From Candidatus Hydrogenedentota bacterium (GTDB lineage Bacteria > Hydrogenedentota > Hydrogenedentia > Hydrogenedentiales > CAITNO01), in contig CAIXUF010000445.1 of assembly GCA_903922535.1 (NCBI GenBank), positions 1-12,080 on the forward strand: 12,080 nucleotides of DNA, given 5' to 3'. The notes below the pieces were generated by a model. It was given only the letters and a program-made list of their open reading frames with translations. It had not been told where the DNA came from and searched no databases. Both the position numbers and the translations under genes were made by a program. Of this stretch, positions 6,621 to 12,080 are shown piece by piece (the stretch's first letter is position 1; every line of letters starts with the position of its first letter).

Positions 6621-8039
6621 TTAATTGTCTTCATCCTCATGCGCCTCGCCCATGGATGCGCCTCCCGGATCGGCCCAGGTTTCCGCCGCGGCCAGGAATC
6701 CCGCGCCCATGCCGGTAGTGGGCTCCGCCGCTTCCGGCCCGCGCTGGATTTTGTCATTCAGCACATGTATCCACACCATGAACAGCATCCCGTAGATGAC
6801 GCCGAACATGAGCAGCGATCCGAACACCTGGCCCGCACTGACGGCCGGGGAGAAAGCGTCGCCGGTCTTGAGCAGGCCCCACACGATCCACGGCTGACGC
6901 CCCACTTCCGCCGCCATCCATCCGGTCTGATTCGCCGCGTAGGGAACCAGAATCGCCGGGACAAACAACCATAGCAGCCAGCGCTGATCAAAGAGCCTGC
7001 CGCGCCACAACAGCAACAGCGCCAGCGTGGTCATGCCGATCATGAACATGCCCGCGCCCACCATGACGTGGTAGGTCTGGAAACTGAGGTTCACCGGAGG
7101 CCATTCGTTCTCCGGGAACTGGTCCAACGCCTTCACGGGCGTCGTGAAGTCTTGGTGGATCAGGAAACTGAGCCCGCCGGGAACGTACATTCCCGTGGTC
7201 TTCTTCGCGGCCTGGTCGGCCCAGCCGAATAGGTACAGCGGTGTGCCGCCTTCGGTGCTTTTGAAATGCCCCTCAAACGCCGCAAGCTTCGGCGGCTGTG
7301 TCTTGGCGACTTTGTCCGCCTGGAGATGCCCCGAGCCCAGTTCAGCCCAACATGCCAGGAAACCCACAATCAGCGCCACGGTGAAGGAACGTTTGGCGAA
7401 GGCTGGATACCGTCCGTGAAGCAGATACCAGGCGGAAATGCTCATGACAAAGAATGCGCCCAGGATGAGCGCGCCGAAAAGCACGTGGTTGAGCCGGTGC
7501 ATGGCGGACGGATTGAACACCACCTCCCAGAAATTGGTGATCTCCGCGCGGCCGTTGACGATGTGGAAGCCAGCCGGGGTCTGCTGCCACGAATTGGCCA
7601 CCACAATCCACACCGCCGAAAAGGTAGCGCCCAGAGTCACCATCCAAGTGCTGACCAGATGCACTTTCGGGGTTACACGGTCCCAGCCGAAAACCAGCAC
7701 CGCGAGAAAGCCCGATTCCAAAAAGAATGCGAAAATGCCCTCGGCGGCCAGTGCCGACCCAAACACGTCCCCCACGTACTTGGAGTAAATGGACCAGTTG
7801 GTGCCGAACTGAAATTCCATCACGATGCCCGTGGCCACGCCGACCGCGAAGGTGATGGCGAAAAGCTTGGTCCAGAACCGCGCCATCTGCTCATACAGCT
7901 TGTCGCCGGTCCGGTGGAACAGCGACTCCATGATCGCCATCAGCCAGGCCAGACCAATGGTCAGCGGCGGAAACAGGTAATGGAATCCTGCGGTAAGGCC
8001 GAACTGGATTCTGGACAGCATCTCGACATCTACATTCAT
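6621..8039 (-). CDS. cydA: Cytochrome bd ubiquinol oxidase subunit I
   Basis: CydA carries the quinol site and haems b558, b595 and d. The 472-residue product keeps the expected ligands by family position: His20 (b595), His185 and Met326 (b558), plus Glu100 and Glu108 of the proton/haem region ([12 protein letters not shown]). The signature GRQPWIVWG is at 380-388. The quinol loop (about 240-270, KLAAFEGHF) has the conserved Lys and Glu and is short, the common form outside the enterobacteria. The C-terminal tail is acidic and ends in EDEDN. GAGGAA precedes ATG 8039 at a normal distance. It is the first gene of cydAB and is divergent from pfaD. Confidence 0.97.
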   Translation of the reverse strand: MNVDVEMLSRIQFGLTAGFHYLFPPLTIGLAWLMAIMESLFHRTGDKLYEQMARFWTKLFAITFAVGVATGIVMEFQFGTNWSIYSKYVGDVFGSALAAEGIFAFFLESGFLAVLVFGWDRVTPKVHLVSTWMVTLGATFSAVWIVVANSWQQTPAGFHIVNGRAEITNFWEVVFNPSAMHRLNHVLFGALILGAFFVMSISAWYLLHGRYPAFAKRSFTVALIVGFLACWAELGSGHLQADKVAKTQPPKLAAFEGHFKSTEGGTPLYLFGWADQAAKKTTGMYVPGGLSFLIHQDFTTPVKALDQFPENEWPPVNLSFQTYHVMVGAGMFMIGMTTLALLLLWRGRLFDQRWLLWLFVPAILVPYAANQTGWMAAEVGRQPWIVWGLLKTGDAFSPAVSAGQVFGSLLMFGVIYGMLFMVWIHVLNDKIQRGPEAAEPTTGMGAGFLAAAETWADPGGASMGEAHEDEDN

Positions 8040-8199
8040 GGACGCTTCCTCTTAGTGTTTCTACCCATGACAATTTCCGGAACACGAGGCGCTGCAAATG
8101 TATTACTTGCTCTGAGTTCCCTGCTTCGCTTAATCCATCGTGCCGGTATGATACACTAACATTTCGGATTTCTCACTTAACAGTAGGCATTCTCAGTTT
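8040..8199. promoter_or_regulatory. Divergent control region between cydAB and pfaD
   Basis: These 160 bp must hold the promoters of both divergent units. A plus-strand TATGAT (about 8147-8152) could be a -10 for pfaD, but no good -35 is found at 16-18 bp. The same spot reads ATCATA/TATCAT on the other strand and forms the odd palindrome GTATGATAC. No FNR-type (TTGATNNNNATCAA) or Rex-type site, which would be expected for oxygen-regulated cydAB, was found. Confidence 0.3.
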
Positions 8200-9870
8200 A
8201 TGCCCAACATCCAGAAGATTATCGAGAATCGCGCCTATTGGCTCCCAGTACCCCGTGTCGAAACGGACCCGATCTGGTGCGCGCCGGAGGAGGCGCTGCG
8301 GTGCCTGGGGTGCCCCGTGCACGCTGTGCAGAGCGCGGAAGGCGTCCGTTTCACAACCTCCGGTGTGGCCATTCTTGGAGGAGAAGGCTCGCCGGAAGGG
8401 GCGCTGCCGCTGGCGGGTTTTGCCCCGCCCATGAATCCTGCACGACTCGGCGACAGCTCCTTCTGCGCCGACCACGGCCTGTCGTTGCCGCTTTGTGCCG
8501 GTTCCATGGCCCATGGCATATCCTCCGAGGCGCTGGTCACGGTGATGGGCCGCGCGGGCATGCTTGGCTTTTATGGCGCGGCGGGTGAATCTCCTGACAG
8601 AATAGAGGCTGCCTTGGTGCGTCTTCAGGAGACGCTAGCCAGGGTGCCTTTCGGATTCAACCTGATCAACAGCCCCAATGACCCTGCCTGGGAAATGGCC
8701 GTGGCGGATGTTTACCTTCGCCGCGGCCTGCGCCTTGTGGAGGCGTCAGCCTATATCTTTCCAACGCCCGCATTGGTCAGGTACCGCGTGTCGGGGCTCC
8801 ATAGAAGTCCCGACGGCACCGTGATCGCGCCCAACCGGGTCATCGCCAAGGCCTCGCGCGTGGAGATTGCCGCGCGCTTCTTCGCCCCGCCGCCAGAGAA
8901 GATCCTGCGGCGGCTGACGGAGTCCGGCGACATCACCGCCGATGAGGCGCTGCTGGCAGCGGAAATCCCGCTGGCGCAGGACTTGACTGGAGAGGCCGAC
9001 TCGGGCGGGCACACGGACCACCGCGCCGCGCTGGCGATGCTGCCGAGTTTGCTGCAACTGCGCGATGAATCCGCCGCGCGTTATAGATACACATTCCCCC
9101 TGCGGGTCGGCCTGGCTGGCGGCATTGCCACGCCCCAGACGGTGGCCGCCGCGTTTGCCATGGGCGCCGCCTGGGTGATGACCGGCTCAGTCAACCAGGC
9201 CTGTGTTGAGTCAGGCAGTTCCGACGCGGTGCGCGCGCTGCTGGCCGCCGCGGCGCAGACCGATGTGGCCCGTGCGCCTTCCGCAGACATGTTTGAGATG
9301 GGCGTGACCGTGCAGGTGCTCAAGAAGGGGGTGCGCTTTGCCGAGCGCGCCGCGCGACTGCTGGAACTGTACAAGAAGCATGACTCAATCGGGGACATTC
9401 CCGCCGGAGACCGCCAGAAACTGGAGGAAACCGTCTTCCGCATGCCGCTGGAGGAGGTGTGGGACCATACCCGGCGATTCTTCGAGTCCCGCGACCCGCG
9501 GCAGATAGAAAAGGCCGCGGCCAATCCCCGTCACAAGATGGCGCTCATCTTTCGTTGGTACCTGGGGCAGACCTCCCACTGGGCCAATCAGGGCGTGTCC
9601 GACCGCGTTGACGATTACCAGATTTGGTGCGGGCCCGGCATGGGGGCGTTCAACGACTGGGTGCGGGGTTCCTTTCTGGAGCCGCCGGAAAACCGGAGCG
9701 CGCCCCTGGTCGCGCACAACCTGCTGTTCCACGCCGCCGTGCTGCTGCGCGCGGCTTCGCTGCGCGCCCAAGGCGTTGTATTGGCCCCTGCCGCGCTTCG
9801 CTGCGCGCCGCTGCGGGAGCTTGAAATGTCGAAGTACTGGACCATTGAACACAGGAAAGATCATTCATGA
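8200..9870 (+). CDS. pfaD: PfaD-family enoyl reductase (polyunsaturated fatty acid/polyketide type)
   Basis: PfaD proteins are FMN-dependent, TIM-barrel enoyl reductases related to FabK and nitronate monooxygenase. They act in trans with PUFA synthases or trans-AT polyketide synthases. The 556-residue product matches the family throughout: AGSMAHGISS (100-109), GFYGAAG (123-129), FGFNLINSP (151-159), ADSGGHTDHR (266-275), AGGIATP (306-312), TGSVNQ (328-333), DMFEMGV (363-369), KMALIFRWYLG (446-456) and DYQIWCGPGMGAFNDWV (472-488). After about residue 515 the sequence is low-complexity and Ala/Arg-rich and coincides with a DNA repeat. No strong ribosome binding site precedes ATG 8200. No PfaA/B/C or PKS genes are within the window, so its partner is unknown. 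Its stop overlaps the lspA start, implying co-transcription. Confidence 0.9.
   Translation: MPNIQKIIENRAYWLPVPRVETDPIWCAPEEALRCLGCPVHAVQSAEGVRFTTSGVAILGGEGSPEGALPLAGFAPPMNPARLGDSSFCADHGLSLPLCAGSMAHGISSEALVTVMGRAGMLGFYGAAGESPDRIEAALVRLQETLARVPFGFNLINSPNDPAWEMAVADVYLRRGLRLVEASAYIFPTPALVRYRVSGLHRSPDGTVIAPNRVIAKASRVEIAARFFAPPPEKILRRLTESGDITADEALLAAEIPLAQDLTGEADSGGHTDHRAALAMLPSLLQLRDESAARYRYTFPLRVGLAGGIATPQTVAAAFAMGAAWVMTGSVNQACVESGSSDAVRALLAAAAQTDVARAPSADMFEMGVTVQVLKKGVRFAERAARLLELYKKHDSIGDIPAGDRQKLEETVFRMPLEEVWDHTRRFFESRDPRQIEKAAANPRHKMALIFRWYLGQTSHWANQGVSDRVDDYQIWCGPGMGAFNDWVRGSFLEPPENRSAPLVAHNLLFHAAVLLRAASLRAQGVVLAPAALRCAPLRELEMSKYWTIEHRKDHS
9754..9809 (+). repeat. 15-bp direct repeat in the 3' end of pfaD
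   Basis: GCTTCGCTGCGCGCC occurs at 9754-9768 and again, exactly, at 9795-9809. The offset of 41 bp is not a multiple of three, so the copies are read in different frames, and the similarity is not due to a repeated peptide. It falls in the part of PfaD that follows the conserved family region. Confidence 0.55.
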
Positions 9871-10436
9871 AGAAACACAATCATCTGCTTTTGGCCGTGG
9901 CCATCATCGTGGTGCTTATCGCATTGGACCATGCAACCAAATGGGTGGCCATTCGTTACCTGCGCGACGCCGGGTTCTCCTGGCGATCCTGGGGTGACCT
10001 TATTCGCATCCAATATGCGGAGAACACCGGGGCGTTTCTGAGCCTCGGGGCGACGCTGTCGCCCACGCTGCGGGCATGGGTCATGGTGGGGCTCAACAGC
10101 GTCATCCTCACCGCCGTGGGGGCATGGCTCATTTTTGGCCGCTCCCGTCCGCTGGTGGTGCCCATTTCCCTTGCCTTGATTCTGTCCGGAGGCTTGGGCA
10201 ACCTGATTGACCGCTTCTTCCGCAACGGGCGCGTGGTGGATTTCATGAATGTCGGCCTTGATTTCGGCGATTCCAGCCTGCGTTCGGGCATCTTCAACGT
10301 GGCTGACCTGGCCATTGTCGTCGGTCTGCTCCTGCTGCTTTGGCATGAGTTTCGCCATCCCAGGGTGCTGGAGCGGGAACCCGGCGTGCTGAAACCGGAA
10401 AAGCCGATGTTCGGGGAAGACCCGAAACAAGATTGA
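9867..10436 (+). CDS. lspA: Lipoprotein signal peptidase (signal peptidase II)
   Basis: LspA is the inner-membrane aspartyl protease that removes signal peptides from diacylglyceryl-modified prolipoproteins. The 189-residue product has four hydrophobic segments and the conserved motifs: DHATK (21-25), NTGAFLSL (53-60), GNLIDR (111-116), VVDFMNVG (123-130, catalytic Asp125) and FNVADLAI (143-150, catalytic Asp147). The C-terminal tail beyond residue 165 is hydrophilic and somewhat long. ATG 9867 overlaps the pfaD stop as ATGA, with AGGA at 9853-9856, so translation is probably coupled to pfaD. The presence of lspA implies lipoproteins elsewhere in the genome. Confidence 0.96.
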   Translation: MKKHNHLLLAVAIIVVLIALDHATKWVAIRYLRDAGFSWRSWGDLIRIQYAENTGAFLSLGATLSPTLRAWVMVGLNSVILTAVGAWLIFGRSRPLVVPISLALILSGGLGNLIDRFFRNGRVVDFMNVGLDFGDSSLRSGIFNVADLAIVVGLLLLLWHEFRHPRVLEREPGVLKPEKPMFGEDPKQD

Positions 10437-10449
10437 AACAGGAGCGCCG

Positions 10450-10470
10450 CGCCGATACAATGGGTCGGCG
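10450..10470 (+). other. Stem-loop between lspA and the deacetylase gene
   Basis: CGCCGA (10450-10455) and TCGGCG (10465-10470) can pair across a 9-nt loop in the 55-bp gap. No T-run follows. It could cap the lspA end or space the two cistrons of one transcript. Confidence 0.3.
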
Positions 10471-10491
10471 GTAACCAGGTGAGGACATGCT

Positions 10492-11403
10492 ATGGCCAGA
10501 ACGGCGGTGGTTTATTGCGAGCAGACGCTTGCCCATGACACGGGGGACAACCATCCCGAGTCGCCCTCGCGCGTAAAGGCCGTGCTCGCCGCCATGGAAG
10601 CCGCCGGCATCGCGCCGCCCATGCTCACCCCCAGCCCCGCCACCCGCGAGGATCTGCTGCGCGTGCACACTGTTGACCACGTGGACACCGTGCAGCGCTG
10701 CTGCCTGGACGGCGAGGATTATCCCGACCCCGACACGGTCATGATGGACCAGACTTGGGGCGCCGCGCTGCTCTCGGCCGGGGCCGGCATCACCGCCTGC
10801 AAGGCCGTGCTGGCCGGGGAGTATGACAACGCCTTCGTGCTCATGCGCCCGCCCGGACATCATGCCGAGGCCGACTTCGCCATGGGCTTCTGCGTCTTCA
10901 ACAACATCGCCGTCACCGCCCGCTGGCTGCGCGAGGTTGCGGCGGTGCACCGGGTCGCCATCTTCGATTTCGACGTGCACCACGGGAACGGCACCCAGCA
11001 CATCTTCTACGAGGACGAGTCGATATTCTTCGTCAGCCTGCACGAGTATCCCCAGTTTCCCGGCACGGGCTTTCCCTATGAGCGTGGCAAGGGCAACACC
11101 ACGCTCAACTTCCAGATGCCCCCGGGATGCAGCCCCGATCAGTGGATCAACACCGTGCGCGGCGTGGTAGTGCCGCAGTTGCAGTTGTTCGCCCCCGACT
11201 TCCTGCTCATTTCCGCCGGATTCGACGCGCACCGGCTCGACCCGCTCGGCAACCAGTTGCTGGAGGCCGAACACTTCGCCGAAATGACCCGGCTCGTGCG
11301 CGACATCGCGCATGGCCGCATCGTCTCCTTCCTTGAGGGCGGCTACCATCCCACCGCCGTGGGTCTCTCCGCCGTCGCCCACCTTCAGGCGCTCATGGCC
11401 TGA
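10492..11403 (+). CDS. Class II histone-deacetylase-like zinc amidohydrolase
   Basis: Members of this arginase/deacetylase-fold family remove acetyl or related acyl groups from lysines, polyamines or small amides. The 303-residue product is of the usual bacterial length. It shows HPESPSRV (21-28), the catalytic His pair in PPGHHAE (His123, His124), FCVFNN (133-138), the zinc ligands Asp161 and His163 in FDVHHGNGTQ and Asp245 in SAGFDAH, and the transition-state Tyr285 in LEGGYH. All catalytic residues are intact. Specificity (protein, acetylpolyamine or acetoin-type substrate) cannot be told from the sequence. GAGG (10481-10484) stands 7 nt before ATG 10492. The gene follows lspA by 55 bp on the same strand and may share its transcript. 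Third codon positions are very GC-rich. Confidence 0.93.
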   Translation: MARTAVVYCEQTLAHDTGDNHPESPSRVKAVLAAMEAAGIAPPMLTPSPATREDLLRVHTVDHVDTVQRCCLDGEDYPDPDTVMMDQTWGAALLSAGAGITACKAVLAGEYDNAFVLMRPPGHHAEADFAMGFCVFNNIAVTARWLREVAAVHRVAIFDFDVHHGNGTQHIFYEDESIFFVSLHEYPQFPGTGFPYERGKGNTTLNFQMPPGCSPDQWINTVRGVVVPQLQLFAPDFLLISAGFDAHRLDPLGNQLLEAEHFAEMTRLVRDIAHGRIVSFLEGGYHPTAVGLSAVAHLQALMA

Positions 11404-11411
11404 CGGCAATT

Positions 11412-11447
11412 GGGTGTGCGAAGTTTCGCAAAGCAAAATGGAGCGCA
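11412..11447. repeat. Second copy of the dispersed 3'-end element
   Basis: Starting 9 bp after the deacetylase stop, this 36-mer aligns without gaps to 1789-1824, behind dnaA, at 27 of 36 positions. Shared blocks include GAAGTTT, AAGCAA and GCGCA or CGCA. The long inverted repeat of the first copy is not preserved here. Confidence 0.35.
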
Positions 11448-11459
11448 ACGCTGTCCCAA

Positions 11460-11506
11460 GTCTTATAGGGGATGATGCGATCCTCGCACTGCGGGCATCC
11501 CAAGAC
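11460..11506 (+). other. Long imperfect inverted repeat downstream of the deacetylase gene
   Basis: GTCTT (11460-11464) and GGGATG (11469-11474) are complementary to AAGAC (11502-11506) and CATCCC (11496-11501). An inner GCGA-TCC-TCGC hairpin lies in the loop. In a transcript of the deacetylase gene this would fold into a stable 3' structure. It has no T-run on the plus strand, so it looks more like a 3'-end stabiliser or degenerate terminator than a classical one. Confidence 0.4.
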
Positions 11507-11516
11507 GGCGGAAAAC

Positions 11517-11546
11517 AAAAAAGGCAGACCAGTTGCCCAGCCTGCC
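11517..11546 (-). terminator. Intrinsic terminator of the predicted tracrRNA
   Basis: Read on the minus strand, GGCAGGCTGG (11546-11537) and CTGGTCTGCC (11532-11523) form a 10-bp stem with three G-U pairs, closed by a GCAA (GNRA) tetraloop. TTTTTT (11522-11517) follows immediately. The signal is one-directional: there is no T-run on the plus side. It ends a transcript that comes from the cas9 side, and no protein-coding gene lies there in that orientation. Confidence 0.85.
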
Positions 11547-11595
11547 ACATTTGGTGGATTGATCCTTGTTAACGGTTGACCAACCCCATTTTGCA
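11517..11595 (-). ncRNA. Predicted tracrRNA of the type II CRISPR-Cas system
   Basis: A transcript of about 80 nt is bounded by a near-consensus promoter and an intrinsic terminator, divergent from and just upstream of cas9. Its 5' third (about 11595-11568) is the candidate anti-repeat. Next comes GUUAACAAGGAUCAAUCC (11573-11556), which parallels the S. pyogenes GUUAAAAUAAGGCUAGUCC junction and nexus, with a GGA-UCAA-UCC hairpin. A possible small hairpin CCAC-CAAAU-GUGG (11558-11546) overlaps the nexus end and the start of the terminator stem, so the folds compete in part. The terminator stem-loop with U-tract closes the RNA. Size, order of elements and position all fit a tracrRNA, which pairs with pre-crRNA repeats for RNase III processing and guides Cas9. 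The array itself is not in the window, so pairing is untested. The exact 5' end is estimated from the promoter. Confidence 0.8.
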
Positions 11596-11619
11596 TCTGT
11601 ATTGTAAAACTTGTATTAT
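11591..11619 (+). promoter_or_regulatory. Candidate cas9 promoter overlapping the tracrRNA promoter
   Basis: On the plus strand TTGCAT (11591-11596, three of six) and TATTAT (11614-11619, five of six) are 17 bp apart. Transcription would start near 11626, leaving a leader of about 90 nt before ATG 11716. The -35 is weak, so this is only a candidate, but its position and spacing suit cas9. It shares its DNA with the minus-strand promoter at 11601-11629. Confidence 0.4.
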
Positions 11620-11629
11620 GAAATGTCAA
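11601..11629 (-). promoter_or_regulatory. Sigma70-type promoter of the predicted tracrRNA
   Basis: On the minus strand the -35 is a perfect TTGACA (11629-11624) and the -10 is TACAAT (11606-11601, five of six), separated by exactly 17 bp. The predicted start is about 11596-11594. It is one of the two best promoter matches in the window and leads directly into the terminator-bounded RNA. Confidence 0.8.
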
Positions 11630-11715
11630 GCAATCGCATTTCGTGTTTCGGATATGTTTTCTACTTGAGTCAACGGGGTAATCAGCGAGACCCAAGAAGT
11701 ACGGGGAGAACGGCC

Positions 11716-12080
11716 ATGCGGAACTATCGGCTGTCTTTGGACATTGGAACGAATTCGATTGGCTGGTGCGCCCTCGCGCTCGAAAAGGGACAAGACCGCG
11801 AGACACCTGTTTCCATCATGGACATGGGGGTGCGCGTGTTTTCGGACGGGCGCAATCCGAAAGACGGAAGCTCAAATGCCGTAACCCGCCGCAAAGCCCG
11901 GGGCATGCGGCGCAATCGGGACCGGTTTGTCCAGCGCAGGAACCGGCTCATTGAAGCCCTTGTTCTGTTCGGCTTGATGCCTAAGAACGACACTGAGCGC
12001 CGCGCCCTGACAGAACTGGATCCCTACGAACTTCGTGCCCGTGGACTGAAAGAAAAACTTAGCCTGCATGAATTCGGCCG
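11716..12080 (+). CDS. cas9: CRISPR-associated endonuclease Cas9, N-terminal part
   Basis: Cas9 is the RNA-guided DNA endonuclease of type II CRISPR-Cas. The first 121 codons are in the window and the frame is open to the edge. RuvC-I is LSLDIGTNSIGW (6-17) with catalytic Asp9, equivalent to Asp10 of S. pyogenes Cas9. GVRVFSDGRNP (38-48) follows. The arginine-rich bridge helix spans about 57-80 (TRRKARGMRRNRDRFVQRR). LHEFGR (117-122) would normally lead into LFHLNQRRGFKSN-type sequence beyond the edge. The pattern recalls compact type II-C Cas9s of alphaproteobacteria and environmental lineages, but the subtype needs the rest of the locus. GGAG (11705-11708) stands 7 nt before ATG 11716. Third positions are about 65% GC by hand count, lower than the 84% in the first 50 codons of the preceding gene, consistent with horizontal acquisition. 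The HNH and PAM-interacting domains are not visible. Confidence 0.95.
   Translation, partial: MRNYRLSLDIGTNSIGWCALALEKGQDRETPVSIMDMGVRVFSDGRNPKDGSSNAVTRRKARGMRRNRDRFVQRRNRLIEALVLFGLMPKNDTERRALTELDPYELRARGLKEKLSLHEFG

Noticed and set aside
5656..6624. A 322-codon frame antisense to cydB, and similar ones antisense to cydA (7266-8159) and the deacetylase gene (10294-11550)
   Set aside because: The opposite strands encode full-length proteins with all family motifs. These frames are by-products of high GC.
8140..8160. Odd palindrome GTATGATAC between cydA and pfaD, considered as an operator
   Set aside because: It is short, matches no known redox regulator site, and has no second copy in the region.
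11404..11715. A CRISPR array inside the cas9 upstream gap
   Set aside because: No direct repeats with regular spacers are present. Only the single anti-repeat-like segment is seen.
11393..11806. A minus-strand open frame running through the cas9 upstream region and the predicted tracrRNA
   Set aside because: It crosses the intrinsic terminator, overlaps the cas9 start and resembles no protein. A non-coding RNA explains the signals better.

Overview
The window comes from a high-GC, apparently Gram-negative bacterium. The support is strongly GC-biased third codon positions in the housekeeping genes, signal peptidase II, a cytochrome bd oxidase and two secreted proteins with signal peptides. 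The lineage cannot be fixed from the sequence. The style of the secreted proteins (calcium loop plus Ig-like repeats) would fit a poorly cultured environmental group, but that is a guess.

Layout, left to right. (1) 1-1759: the last codons of a probable mazG, then dnaA, preceded by three DnaA boxes spaced 11 bp apart. (2) 1899-5319, minus strand: two adjacent genes for secreted proteins, one with an unrecognised N-terminal region and an EF-hand loop, the other a trypsin-like serine protease. Both end in the same pair of about 90-residue Ig-like repeats. (3) 5542-8039, minus strand: cydB and cydA, the two main subunits of cytochrome bd quinol oxidase. (4) 8200-10436, plus strand: an orphan pfaD-type enoyl reductase gene overlapping lspA by 4 bp, followed by a class II histone-deacetylase-like gene (10492-11403). 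(5) 11404-12080: the start of a type II CRISPR-Cas locus. A cas9 gene begins at 11716 and runs off the window.

The most interesting part is the 312-bp gap before cas9. On the minus strand it holds a near-consensus sigma70 promoter (TTGACA, 17 bp, TACAAT), about 80 transcribed bases, and a textbook intrinsic terminator (10-bp stem, GCAA loop, six Ts). The RNA carries a nexus-like segment resembling the one in Streptococcus pyogenes tracrRNA, so it is very probably the tracrRNA. Its 5' part predicts the repeat of a CRISPR array lying outside the window. A weaker plus-strand promoter for cas9 occupies the same DNA, so the two start sites may compete.

The remaining genes are core or accessory metabolism without an obvious common pathway. 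No CRISPR array, transposase, tRNA or rRNA was seen inside the window.
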